Shown: piece after piece, positions 8,442 to 17,062 of the stretch
Position numbering within the stretch: position 1 is the first letter of the stretch
Layout of the letters: each line of letters begins with the position of its first letter
Origin: Bacteroidota bacterium
GTDB taxonomy: Bacteria > Bacteroidota > Ignavibacteria > Ignavibacteriales > Melioribacteraceae
Length of the DNA stretch: 64,000 nt
Assembly (NCBI GenBank): GCA_018829205.1
Contig: JAHJUE010000022.1
Location: 434,001-498,000 of the forward strand
Direction of reading: 5' to 3'
The notes under the pieces: model-generated
What the model saw: only the letters and a program-made list of their open reading frames with translations
Told to the model about the DNA's origin: nothing
Database searches by the model: none
Position numbers and translations under genes: made by a program

Positions 8442-10562
8442 TTATCGGATAATAGCAAATTTGGCTATATGGTTTTCACCGGTAATTTTATCTGTAATTA
8501 CAGCTATGTAAATACCGCTTACAATAATCTGGTTTGACGAAGTTACCTGGAACCAGAACTCATCGCCGCTTCCGTTTGTATGTTCGATTGTTTTAATTAA
8601 CTCTCCGAGTTCGGAATAAATTCTAATAGTACATTGACCCGGTATATTGTAAAAAGCAATTTTATCCTCATCGTCAATTCCGGGGAAACGAATTGTTCCT
8701 TTAGCCGAAGCGTTAAAAGGATTCGGAACAATTCTAATATCGCTTAGTTTTTCTCCGGCTTGTCTCTGCAGGTTCGCGGGATCATAAGTTTGTGTATAAT
8801 ATCTTCCGCTTTCTAAACTTCCGGCCGGTGTTGCGGGTCCGGCTGATCTAGGAGCGCTGAAAGCTGTCATATAGTAATAATAGCTGAAGCCTCTGACCAA
8901 ATCCTGATCGTCATAACTTCTTTCAGATGCGTTTGATGTTTCATAGATTAATTTATAACTGCTGTCAATATTTCCAAGCGCGCGGTATATTCTGAAACCC
9001 GCAGGAGGATTAGGGTCGGAAGGATCTACATCCCATTTTAATGTAATTCTATCTCCCCCTGAAAGTACTTCAAAAGTTGTTGGAGGCATTGGAGGCTGAG
9101 GAATATTCCAGCCTGCTTCAAAATTTTCTTTTATTCTTGCGAATGTTTGGAATAAAGAATCTCTTCCTTCGAATACAACCGTATTTTTTTGAGTATCTGA
9201 TATTTGACCGTTTTTATACTGTCTGCCTACCTGTATTTGCCGTTCCCTATTAATTCCGTTGGCAGCCTCGGCCATAACAATTCTTACGCTTTCACCCGGT
9301 CCGATTGTGTAAGGACCGTAACCATTGTTAAAAGAGATACCGCCTGACGCGTTGTTAATATTCGGAGCGTTTCTTTGATTAATAAAATCACCGCTGGGCT
9401 CAACCGCGTCGGCATGCCGCGGAGTTTTGTGTCCAACGCTCATTAACGCATATTCCTGAGACATTCTATCTTTGTTAAATGAATTTGCGCCGGCCAAAAG
9501 AAGCGGGTGATCAGAATTCAGATAATCAGTTGTTACGGGCTGAGAAACGTCATCATTATCGAAAGCATCGTTTCCAGCTAATGTTCTGGCTTGTTTATCG
9601 GCGTATACTGTAAGCAAGCCTAAAAATTGAGTTGCGGCTAATCTTCCTACTGTATCTGCAGGATCGTTATAAACAGCAGCGTTTGCATTTAAAGCCCAAA
9701 TAGGAGCGCCTATATTATCATAAGCGACATCTTTCCCGGGATAATATCCGTGCCATGAAAATTGAGCTCTGAACTGTTCACCCACAGGATCGGGTTTTAC
9801 ACCGTCGCCGCGGGCGTCATTCATTGTATTTATTCCCCAGCCTGTTGCATTTCCAATAACATATCTAGCAGATTGATTTATAGAATTTCTATAAGTCCAC
9901 CAGAAATAAACATCGTTTAATATATTATTAGGAAGTTCAATTTCGCTGTCGGAATCTGTGTTCCCGGTATTGGTGAAAGTATATTCATAAACAATATAGT
10001 TGTCGTTGTACTGCTGGGAAAACTGGAATATTTTTCTCTGCATTGTAATACCCAGTTCGGAATTAACAACGTTATCAATCAGCCTGTCGTATGGAATTGA
10101 ATTATCAATATCATCCAAATCGACATTTTTTTGGAACGACAAATTCCCGTCCACATAAACAACGGTTGGTTCAAACTTAGATTTTAATTCAAATTTAACC
10201 GGGAAGAAAGGATAATTAAGAGGATTTCTTGGTCCAACCGTTACAACTTTAAAAGGAAAATTTTCGCCGCTGGGACTTGTAAAATCTTTAGCGCCAATCC
10301 ACATTCCCCTTGCAGCCTGCATATCCTGATAATTGTAAATTGCCGGCCACTGCAGTCCAAACTGTTGGCGTTTCTGAAATCCAGCTTCTTCAAGTTCGGA
10401 ACCAATTTCCGAATACCAGCTATGTAAAGAACCTGCGGACATCCAGACATTTTTAAATTGAGCAAAAGTTTCGTTTTGAATTCCCATAAACAATATTATA
10501 AGAACCGGCAAGAAACTTTTATATCGCCACTGGCGGATAAGTCGGTAAAAAACTGAGTTCAT
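8442..10562 (-). CDS. Large secreted FnIII/PNPF-motif surface protein
   Basis: This protein of about 706 residues has a signal peptide ending ETFAQ and a long region with no family I recognise. A fibronectin type III domain follows near 500-590 (ITLKWDVDPSDPN, GFRIYRA). The C-terminal domain starts DIRIVPNPFN and ends AKFAIIR; it is shaped like a T9SS sorting domain but divergent from the KKM type. The start at 10562 is preferred because GAGGGAATA precedes it, although an in-frame ATG also exists at 10583. It sits directly after the TonB receptor, where a SusD would be in a SusCD pair, and shares its overall plan with the protein at 58441-61698. It may be the receptor's extracellular partner. 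Confidence 0.7.
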   Translation of the reverse strand: MNSVFYRLIRQWRYKSFLPVLIILFMGIQNETFAQFKNVWMSAGSLHSWYSEIGSELEEAGFQKRQQFGLQWPAIYNYQDMQAARGMWIGAKDFTSPSGENFPFKVVTVGPRNPLNYPFFPVKFELKSKFEPTVVYVDGNLSFQKNVDLDDIDNSIPYDRLIDNVVNSELGITMQRKIFQFSQQYNDNYIVYEYTFTNTGNTDSDSEIELPNNILNDVYFWWTYRNSINQSARYVIGNATGWGINTMNDARGDGVKPDPVGEQFRAQFSWHGYYPGKDVAYDNIGAPIWALNANAAVYNDPADTVGRLAATQFLGLLTVYADKQARTLAGNDAFDNDDVSQPVTTDYLNSDHPLLLAGANSFNKDRMSQEYALMSVGHKTPRHADAVEPSGDFINQRNAPNINNASGGISFNNGYGPYTIGPGESVRIVMAEAANGINRERQIQVGRQYKNGQISDTQKNTVVFEGRDSLFQTFARIKENFEAGWNIPQPPMPPTTFEVLSGGDRITLKWDVDPSDPNPPAGFRIYRALGNIDSSYKLIYETSNASERSYDDQDLVRGFSYYYYMTAFSAPRSAGPATPAGSLESGRYYTQTYDPANLQRQAGEKLSDIRIVPNPFNASAKGTIRFPGIDDEDKIAFYNIPGQCTIRIYSELGELIKTIEHTNGSGDEFWFQVTSSNQIIVSGIYIAVITDKITGENHIAKFAIIR

Positions 10563-10590
10563 TATTCCCTCAAACTTTTTCATATATTTT

Positions 10591-13500
10591 TTAATTTAAA
10601 TCGTAATTAAACTTTATTCCCCAATAAATGGCTCTAGGGTTTAAGAATGCTGTATATTCAAGATTCGGCATATCTATATAAGATTTGTTTTTGCGCCATT
10701 CTTCTTTTTGAGATTCGCTAGCGTTATCATCCCAAGGAATATAAGGACCGGTTCTATAATCGCCGGGTGTATCATCGCCCGCAATAAAATTATAATTATT
10801 ACCAAACTGTTTATATTCTTCGGGTAGATGTAGAGATCTCATATAATCATCAAAATCGTTTAAGTCTCTAAATCCGCCTCTATAATCCATATATTTATTA
10901 TTAAATACATTTAATACATCGGCGAAGAATTCTAAATTTAATGGACCTAAATCAAAAGATTTTGAAATTCTTAAATCAACGTTAAAGTTATCAGCCCATT
11001 GAATGTTATTATCAAATCCCGGACTGGTACCGCCAGGTCCCGTCCATGAGAAATACTGTCCGGCTCTCCATGTGGCTAAAATATTAAGACGTAAATCTTC
11101 CAATAATTTGATACCGGCAAATTCAGGGCCCCAATCAAGCGGAGTAAAAATATCTATATTCGCTCGTGCGTATGGTCTGGGTGTTGGTTTATTCTGTTCA
11201 AAGAAATCTTTGTTCTTTAAATTTTCTCTTTGTATTGCAGGATTTTCAGAATTATCTCTCAATCCGAAATTTCCGGTTGAAGAGACTTGATAAGTATAAT
11301 TAATAAATCCTCTTATCCAGTTTCCCCTGTTTTTTGTAGCGGTTATTTCAAATCCCCTGATATCTTCGTAGCTGTCCGGTTCAGGAATCTGATAATTAAC
11401 CGAATTATCTCTACTTGTATATCTTACTAATCTAGGCTGTTCGCTGACGTCTTTATAATAACCGGCGACTCTTAATAAATATTCATCAAATAAATTATGT
11501 TCGTATCCAAGTTCATAAGCAATAGTTTTTGGAAGCGGATTATTCGGGTTTGCCAATCTTGTAATAGCTTGAGTAACCTGACTTCTTCTTAACAAATACA
11601 AATCTTCAGGAATAGGCATTGATCTAAAATGCCCGTAGTTGAAGAATAATTTGCTGTCGACTGAAATAGGAAACGCGATTCCGATACGGGGACTAACATC
11701 AATAACTGCTTTTGTAGGTTCTTTAGCTAAAAGACTATCAATACCCTGAGATAACGCTCCGGATAATGCCGCGTCGTATGGATTATTAATTTCATACCAT
11801 TCTCCGTTTGCGTCGCTGTAATCAACACGCAGACCTATATTGGCAATCATTCCCTCAAATTCCAATTTATCCTGCAGGTAAACAGCACCTCTAATCGGGA
11901 AGGTTGCCCATGACGATTGAGTATTATTGCTTGGGAGAGAAGGTTCAACTAACGCGTAATTAACTCTATTATCGGTATAAATTAATTCAAATCCGGCTTT
12001 TACATTGTTAAATTTATCCAGCTGACTGACCAAATCAAATCTTGAAGACCATGTGCTTATTTTACTACTGTCTCTTGAATTACTAAATCCAAGACCCATA
12101 TTCATTGAGGAACCAATTCCGCTGCTTGTGCCGCTGAAATTGCCGAAAGGAGATTCGTCAAAAAGCACACCGCCGAAGTCATAAATTCTATCTGTATTTC
12201 TAGCGTCACCCGGATTTGTATCGTAACGTGTACCGAATTGATTAATTGTAAAATCGTAATAAGTTGTAGGATTTATTACATGTGTAAATTTCAGACCGAA
12301 ACCGTTTATGAATTTTTGAGAAGGTGCCCAATAGTCGGTAGCGTAAATTCTGGAGTCAAGAAAACTTGCTCCGGATCTGAAATCCAGATCATCGGCAATA
12401 GAACCGGGCGATCTAAAAATTCCCGCAGTACCGCTTCTTGAACTTGTTGTTCCCCATTGTTTACCGAAAATTCCTTCAACGGATAATTTCATTCCCTTGC
12501 TTACATCGGATGTAAGTTTAAATTGAAAGTTGTAATCCTGATATGAGTCTTCGGACAAAGGAATTAAATACATTTCTCTTGTTGTTCTATAAGAAGTTAA
12601 AAATGTAAGTCCGCCTAATTTATCCCCAATAAAAGGAACCGGACCGCTTATGGATAAATCTATATCATAATCGGGTTCTGTAATATCCATTTGTTTTCTG
12701 TGCTGCCACAAGAACAATCTTTGCGCCGCTTCGGGAGATAAATCGTTTGTCGGGTCATTGTCGCTTAAAAGCTGTTCCGAAACAGTGTTCCAGCCTCTGA
12801 AAGGTTCATATTGTCTTTGTGTATAATCATCCCATTGACCGTTATCAGTACCTGTCCATGCAACTGCATCGTCAATATAAGGCCTTATCCAGTATGAGTC
12901 TGGCGAGTTTGCGGCATTACCGAAACTTTTTCTTGAGGCAGGTCTGTATCTTCCCAAAAAAGAAACTGTATATTTTTGTTTATCGCCTTCCTTGGTAACT
13001 ACATTAACAAGTCCCGAACGTATATTACCGAATTCAGCATTAAACCCGCCTGTCTGTACCTGAATCTCTTTTACGGAAGTAAAACTGATGCCTGTATACG
13101 GAGTATTATCCCTTTCATCTCTAAGGGTCATGCCGTTTACTACAAACGCAGTTTGATCGGCTCCACCGCCTCTTACAAGCGGACCGTTTGTTCCCGATAA
13201 AACGCCTGCCTGAAGAGATAAAACACTCTGCACGTTTGCTACCGGCAGGTTTTCAATTTCTTCAACATTCAAATTTACACGGCTTGAGGCAACATCTTTC
13301 TGCACAATTGGCTGCTGGGCTACAACAACTATTTCCATTGTCTGTATTGATTGATCACTTAATGAAATATCCACAATTGTTGTCTGATCAATATTAACTC
13401 TTACATTTGTCACAGTACCGGGTGAGTAACCGATATATGACGCCTTAATTGAATATGTCCCTGGAGGAACATTTAATATCGCGTAATAACCGTCAACATC

Positions 13501-13665
13501 GGTTGATGCGCCTTGAGTAGTACCTTCTAGAATAACGTTAACGCCAATAAGAGGATCATTTGTTCTGGCGTCTGTAATTGTTCCGGAAATTTTTCCAGTA
13601 GTGGCAGCATTAAGCTGTATAAAAGCAAATATTGTAAGAATGGTGAGAAGTAAAAATTTTCTCAT
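10591..13665 (-). CDS. TonB-dependent receptor with carboxypeptidase-regulatory-like N-domain
   Basis: The 1024-residue protein has a signal peptide (about 1-20). A CarboxypepD_reg-like beta-sandwich follows at about 23-105 (GKISGTITDARTNDPLIGVNV). Next is a plug domain near 120-230 (VEEIENLPVANVQSVLSLQAGV, FNAEFGNIRSGLVNVVTK) and a long outer-membrane barrel. Such receptors import oligomers with energy from TonB. There is no SusD-like gene beside it. Instead, genes for a PNPF-motif surface protein (gap 7-28 bases), a PorV-like barrel and lipoproteins follow in the same direction. The substrate is unknown; the neighbouring peptidoglycan locus makes a cell-wall fragment possible, but none of that locus's operator sites lies upstream. 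Confidence 0.88.
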   Translation of the reverse strand: MRKFLLLTILTIFAFIQLNAATTGKISGTITDARTNDPLIGVNVILEGTTQGASTDVDGYYAILNVPPGTYSIKASYIGYSPGTVTNVRVNIDQTTIVDISLSDQSIQTMEIVVVAQQPIVQKDVASSRVNLNVEEIENLPVANVQSVLSLQAGVLSGTNGPLVRGGGADQTAFVVNGMTLRDERDNTPYTGISFTSVKEIQVQTGGFNAEFGNIRSGLVNVVTKEGDKQKYTVSFLGRYRPASRKSFGNAANSPDSYWIRPYIDDAVAWTGTDNGQWDDYTQRQYEPFRGWNTVSEQLLSDNDPTNDLSPEAAQRLFLWQHRKQMDITEPDYDIDLSISGPVPFIGDKLGGLTFLTSYRTTREMYLIPLSEDSYQDYNFQFKLTSDVSKGMKLSVEGIFGKQWGTTSSRSGTAGIFRSPGSIADDLDFRSGASFLDSRIYATDYWAPSQKFINGFGLKFTHVINPTTYYDFTINQFGTRYDTNPGDARNTDRIYDFGGVLFDESPFGNFSGTSSGIGSSMNMGLGFSNSRDSSKISTWSSRFDLVSQLDKFNNVKAGFELIYTDNRVNYALVEPSLPSNNTQSSWATFPIRGAVYLQDKLEFEGMIANIGLRVDYSDANGEWYEINNPYDAALSGALSQGIDSLLAKEPTKAVIDVSPRIGIAFPISVDSKLFFNYGHFRSMPIPEDLYLLRRSQVTQAITRLANPNNPLPKTIAYELGYEHNLFDEYLLRVAGYYKDVSEQPRLVRYTSRDNSVNYQIPEPDSYEDIRGFEITATKNRGNWIRGFINYTYQVSSTGNFGLRDNSENPAIQRENLKNKDFFEQNKPTPRPYARANIDIFTPLDWGPEFAGIKLLEDLRLNILATWRAGQYFSWTGPGGTSPGFDNNIQWADNFNVDLRISKSFDLGPLNLEFFADVLNVFNNKYMDYRGGFRDLNDFDDYMRSLHLPEEYKQFGNNYNFIAGDDTPGDYRTGPYIPWDDNASESQKEEWRKNKSYIDMPNLEYTAFLNPRAIYWGIKFNYDLN

Positions 13666-13794
13666 ATTCGAAATCTCCTAAAATTTCGGAAATGTAGACA
13701 CTTTTGTTTAATAATTTTGAGCAGATAAATTTCCTGCTTCATAAATCTAAATTCACTTCTAAAGAAAAGAACGTTGCTGACTGTGTAACTGCTA

Positions 13795-16176
13795 TTATTT
13801 TATTAACATCATTTTTTTGCTAAACAGTTGAGAACCTGACTGAAGAACATAAACATACATTCCGCTTGGTAAATTTCCCGCGTTAAATTCAACAGAATAA
13901 TTTCCTGGATTTAGGTTTTTGTTAACTAATTCTTTCACCTGCTGTCCTAAAATATTAAACACACGTAAAACGGTAAATCCGCTTTCAGGAAGAGCAAAAG
14001 TAATTGTTGTAGAAGGATTAAATGGATTAGGATAATTTTGTTCCAATGCGTAATTAATCGGAATTGAATTATCAGTAGTTTCTATATCTGTCGTAGTTTG
14101 AGTTTTAAATTTAAATACATCGGCTAAACCGCTGAATCCGAATTCGTTTATTGCTCCGACAGACCATGTATAAATTTTATTAACATTTAGTTCATGTGTT
14201 ATAAACGTTGTATCAGAAATAATTGTATCAATAATAATAATTTCAGGTTCAATTGAAAGTCCCTCTGCGACCTGAACTCTGTATTGATCCGCAAATTCAG
14301 TAGTATTCCAAACTAATTGAGGAGTTAATTCTACATCTAATTTTTTATCAATAGGCGATATAAGGATTGGCGCAATCGGGAAACCGGTTGTAAAACTTCT
14401 TACCTCGGAATAATCACTTTCACCCGCTAAATTAGAAGCTGTTACTCTCCAATAATATGTTGAAAGACCTTTAAAACCTGTTACTGATTTAAAAGTATCA
14501 ACAATTGAATTTTGATTAACTAATAAATTAGAAAAATTTTCGTCAGAAGCAATTTGCAGTCTGTTAAAATTTGAATGAGGTGTATCTTCCCATGTAAAGA
14601 CGATTGTATCTTTTTGATTTAAAGCAAAATTAACCGGGGAAAATATTACAGGTACTGCAGGAGTTTGAACCTGCACCTGAACAACTTGACTCATACTGCT
14701 TTCATTATAATTTCTATCCAATGCCGTAACCGCGAAATATGATTGCCCGGTTGTTAAATCTTCTCCCGCTTTTAAGGCGCTATAATTAGTGCCTACTATA
14801 TTATTAAGATTACTCGAGTTTTCTAAATCTGATTGCTGAACGGAAGGAAAATCAAATTTGTACACCGCGTACATTGAAGCTGAATCGCCGTCTGCCGCCG
14901 ATGCCGGAACGTCCCACAACAGTCCGTCGCCTCTAATATCGGCAAGTTTACCGTATTTTAAATTCGTTACCGGATTTGGACTAACTTGATCTTTCCAATC
15001 CATTACCGGAATAAGAGCCGGGTTTTTATAAAAATCATTTTTTAATGAATCGGCAAAACCTTTTGGATTATCTAAAATACCCACACGTGCCCGGAAAAAT
15101 ACGCTCCCCAAAGTTTTAGGATTTTTTCTATTCGCTCTTATTTGTCTTTGCGCTTCGCTATCTGCCCAATTAGGAATTCTATAAGCCGCTTGACCGGGAT
15201 AAAAATGTCTGTCATGCGCATAAATCGAATCGGCCCACCACGGCATTAATTTTCCGTAATCTTGTCCGCCGCCGTGGGGCCAGTAAAGCTGAGGAGTCAT
15301 ATAATCAATTGACTGATGCTGAAGCCATGCCATAGGATCGGCATAAAGTTCTTTATAAGCATCAAGTCCCGAAATTCCGGTTGGATAATTTGGTTTCCAG
15401 ATTCCAAAAGGACTAATTCCAAACTTTACCCACGGTTTCTCCAATTGAATACTGCCGTAAACTTGATTTATAAAAATATTTACATTGTCCCTTCTCCAGT
15501 CGCCGAGATTTGTAAAACCTCTCGAAAATTCCGAATAAGTTGACGCGTCCTGGTTGGTAATTTGATTAGGCGGATAAGGATAAAAATAATCGTCAAAATG
15601 AATACCGTCAATATCATAACGTCTTACAACGTCCATTATAATTTCAGTATTATAATCGCGTACGTCGGGTAATCCGGGATTTAATATTTTTAGATTCCCG
15701 AAAGTTAATACCCATTCGGGATGTTTTTCAGTTACATGATTTGAAGAAATTTGATATGAACCTACATTATATACTGCGCGGTAAGGATTAAACCATGCAT
15801 GCAATTCCATACCCCTTTTATGCGCTTCTTCAACTGCGAATTCAAGCGGATCGTAATAAGGATTAGGAGCGGCGCCCTGATTGCCTGTTAACCAGTATGA
15901 CCATGGTTCAAAAGGTGAATTATAAAGAGCGTCGCATTCAGGTCTAACCTGAAAGATGATTACATTAAATCCGGTTTCTTTAAGATCGTCAAAAAGTTCT
16001 ATTAACTGAGTCTTTTGTGCTTCTGTTGAAAGGTAAGGAGAAGTAGGCCAATCTAAATTAGTAACCGAAGCAACCCAAACGCCTCTGAATTCTCTTTTGG
16101 GATTCTGAGCCTGAGTTGAAATAGTTATCGAATTAACAATAAAAAGAGTAATAACTAGATGAACTATTTTTCTCAT
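13795..16176 (-). CDS. GHL10 (DUF187-type) glycosidase with FnIII and T9SS domains
   Basis: The 793-residue protein has a signal peptide to about residue 23. Residues 28-370 are a GHL10/family-10-like glycosidase domain, with REFRGVWVASVTNLDWP, IFQVRPECDALY, ELHAWFNPYRA and DIDGIHFDDYFYPYP. The last motif carries the clustered acidic residues typical of the active site. FnIII-like modules span about 430-690, and a T9SS sorting domain (QNYPNPFNPS to KKMMLIK) ends the protein, so it should be exported to the surface. Relatives such as YngK are assumed to cleave cell-wall-type glycans, though activity is poorly known. It is a paralogue of the 20529 gene, and its promoter gap carries operator copy A. 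Confidence 0.85.
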   Translation of the reverse strand: MRKIVHLVITLFIVNSITISTQAQNPKREFRGVWVASVTNLDWPTSPYLSTEAQKTQLIELFDDLKETGFNVIIFQVRPECDALYNSPFEPWSYWLTGNQGAAPNPYYDPLEFAVEEAHKRGMELHAWFNPYRAVYNVGSYQISSNHVTEKHPEWVLTFGNLKILNPGLPDVRDYNTEIIMDVVRRYDIDGIHFDDYFYPYPPNQITNQDASTYSEFSRGFTNLGDWRRDNVNIFINQVYGSIQLEKPWVKFGISPFGIWKPNYPTGISGLDAYKELYADPMAWLQHQSIDYMTPQLYWPHGGGQDYGKLMPWWADSIYAHDRHFYPGQAAYRIPNWADSEAQRQIRANRKNPKTLGSVFFRARVGILDNPKGFADSLKNDFYKNPALIPVMDWKDQVSPNPVTNLKYGKLADIRGDGLLWDVPASAADGDSASMYAVYKFDFPSVQQSDLENSSNLNNIVGTNYSALKAGEDLTTGQSYFAVTALDRNYNESSMSQVVQVQVQTPAVPVIFSPVNFALNQKDTIVFTWEDTPHSNFNRLQIASDENFSNLLVNQNSIVDTFKSVTGFKGLSTYYWRVTASNLAGESDYSEVRSFTTGFPIAPILISPIDKKLDVELTPQLVWNTTEFADQYRVQVAEGLSIEPEIIIIDTIISDTTFITHELNVNKIYTWSVGAINEFGFSGLADVFKFKTQTTTDIETTDNSIPINYALEQNYPNPFNPSTTITFALPESGFTVLRVFNILGQQVKELVNKNLNPGNYSVEFNAGNLPSGMYVYVLQSGSQLFSKKMMLIK

Positions 16177-16250
16177 ATAATTACCTGGAATTTAGATTCA
16201 ATTGAAATTTTAACCCTAAAAACAATTTGTAAACTAAGGGGGGGATTTAC

Positions 16251-16268
16251 ACTACACCAATGTGTAGT
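16251..16268. promoter_or_regulatory. Operator copy A (ACTAC-N8-GTAGT) before GHL10-1
   Basis: ACTACACCAATGTGTAGT is a perfect palindrome with seven-base arms, 75 bases upstream of the GHL10 start at 16176. It aligns with copies B, C and D at 17043, 20345 and 40042. Palindromes with GTA/TAC-type half sites are common targets of NarL/FixJ regulators, and the adjacent regulator is of that class. Binding is inferred. Confidence 0.7.
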
Positions 16269-16359
16269 TTTCTAAAAATTATTGCACTATACGAATAAAT
16301 ATTAAATAATTTTGAATCAAAAAACGAAAACAATGTATGAGAAACGGCAAAATATATTT

Positions 16360-16998
16360 CTACAATTTTGATAGAATTCTTAACTTTTGACCCTTGTTAA
16401 CTGCCTCTGCCCTGCTGTGAACATGAAGTTTTTCATAAATACTTCTAATATGATATTTAACGCCGTCGACTGAAAGAAAAATTTCATCTGCTATTTTTTT
16501 ATATGATTTCCCTTCTGCCAAATAATTTAAAATGGTTACTTCTTTTTCAGTAAGTTTATCGTGGTCATGACTAGGATTAAACTTATGAAAAGATTTTAAT
16601 ACTTTTCTCGCAATTTGCGGAGTCATAGGAGAACCGCCTTTTATTGCAAGTCTTATTGCTTCGATCAATTCTTCGGGAGAAACTGATTTATGAAGATAAC
16701 CCATGGCTCCGGACTGCAGTGAACCGAAAATACTTTTATCGTCGTCCTGAATTGTAATCATTATTATTTGGGCATTTTGATTTATTCCGCTTAAAATTTC
16801 AGCTCCTTTAATTCCTGAAATTCCAGGCAAACCGATATCGAGTAAAATTACATCACTTTTTTTTATTGATTCTGATACAATAGCATCCTCGCATGAGCTG
16901 AATGATTCAAGGACAACAAAATCTTCTTCAGAATTCAGCGCGGTTTCCCATGCGGTCCTGGCGAAAACATTATCTTCTATAATTGATATAGTAACCAT
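16360..16998 (-). CDS. NarL/FixJ-type response regulator
   Basis: This 212-residue cytoplasmic protein has a receiver domain at 1-120. The acidic pair is E8-D9, the phospho-acceptor D54 is in LLDIGLPG, and T82 and K104 (YLHKS) are in their usual places. A LuxR-type helix-turn-helix occupies about 148-200 (LTEKEVTILNYLAEGKSYKKIA, VDGVKYHIRSIYEKL). It is encoded 64 bases downstream of the propeller histidine kinase, its evident partner, and the gap holds operator copy B, suggesting autoregulation. In Bacteroidetes polysaccharide loci the same parts are usually fused into one hybrid protein. Here sensor and regulator are separate, and the output domain is LuxR rather than AraC. Confidence 0.93.
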   Translation of the reverse strand: MVTISIIEDNVFARTAWETALNSEEDFVVLESFSSCEDAIVSESIKKSDVILLDIGLPGISGIKGAEILSGINQNAQIIMITIQDDDKSIFGSLQSGAMGYLHKSVSPEELIEAIRLAIKGGSPMTPQIARKVLKSFHKFNPSHDHDKLTEKEVTILNYLAEGKSYKKIADEIFLSVDGVKYHIRSIYEKLHVHSRAEAVNKGQKLRILSKL

Positions 16999-17042
16999 AA
17001 TTGCTCTTTTTACCGAAAATGAAAATTTTACAATTGATAAAC

Positions 17043-17060
17043 ACTACCCGTAAAGGTAGA
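17043..17060. promoter_or_regulatory. Operator copy B (ACTAC-N8-GTAGA) before the response regulator
   Basis: ACTAC-CCGTAAAG-GTAGA lies in the 64-base gap between the kinase stop and the regulator start at 16998. On the minus strand it reads TCTAC-CTTTACGG-GTAGT and shares the CGGGTAGT half with copy C. One arm base is mismatched. Its place suggests a second, autoregulated promoter for the regulator. Confidence 0.6.
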
Positions 17061-17062
17061 AA

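Noticed and set aside
10591-13665. Classical SusCD polysaccharide utilisation locus
   Set aside because: No SusD homologue is present; the partner gene is a different, PNPF-motif protein.
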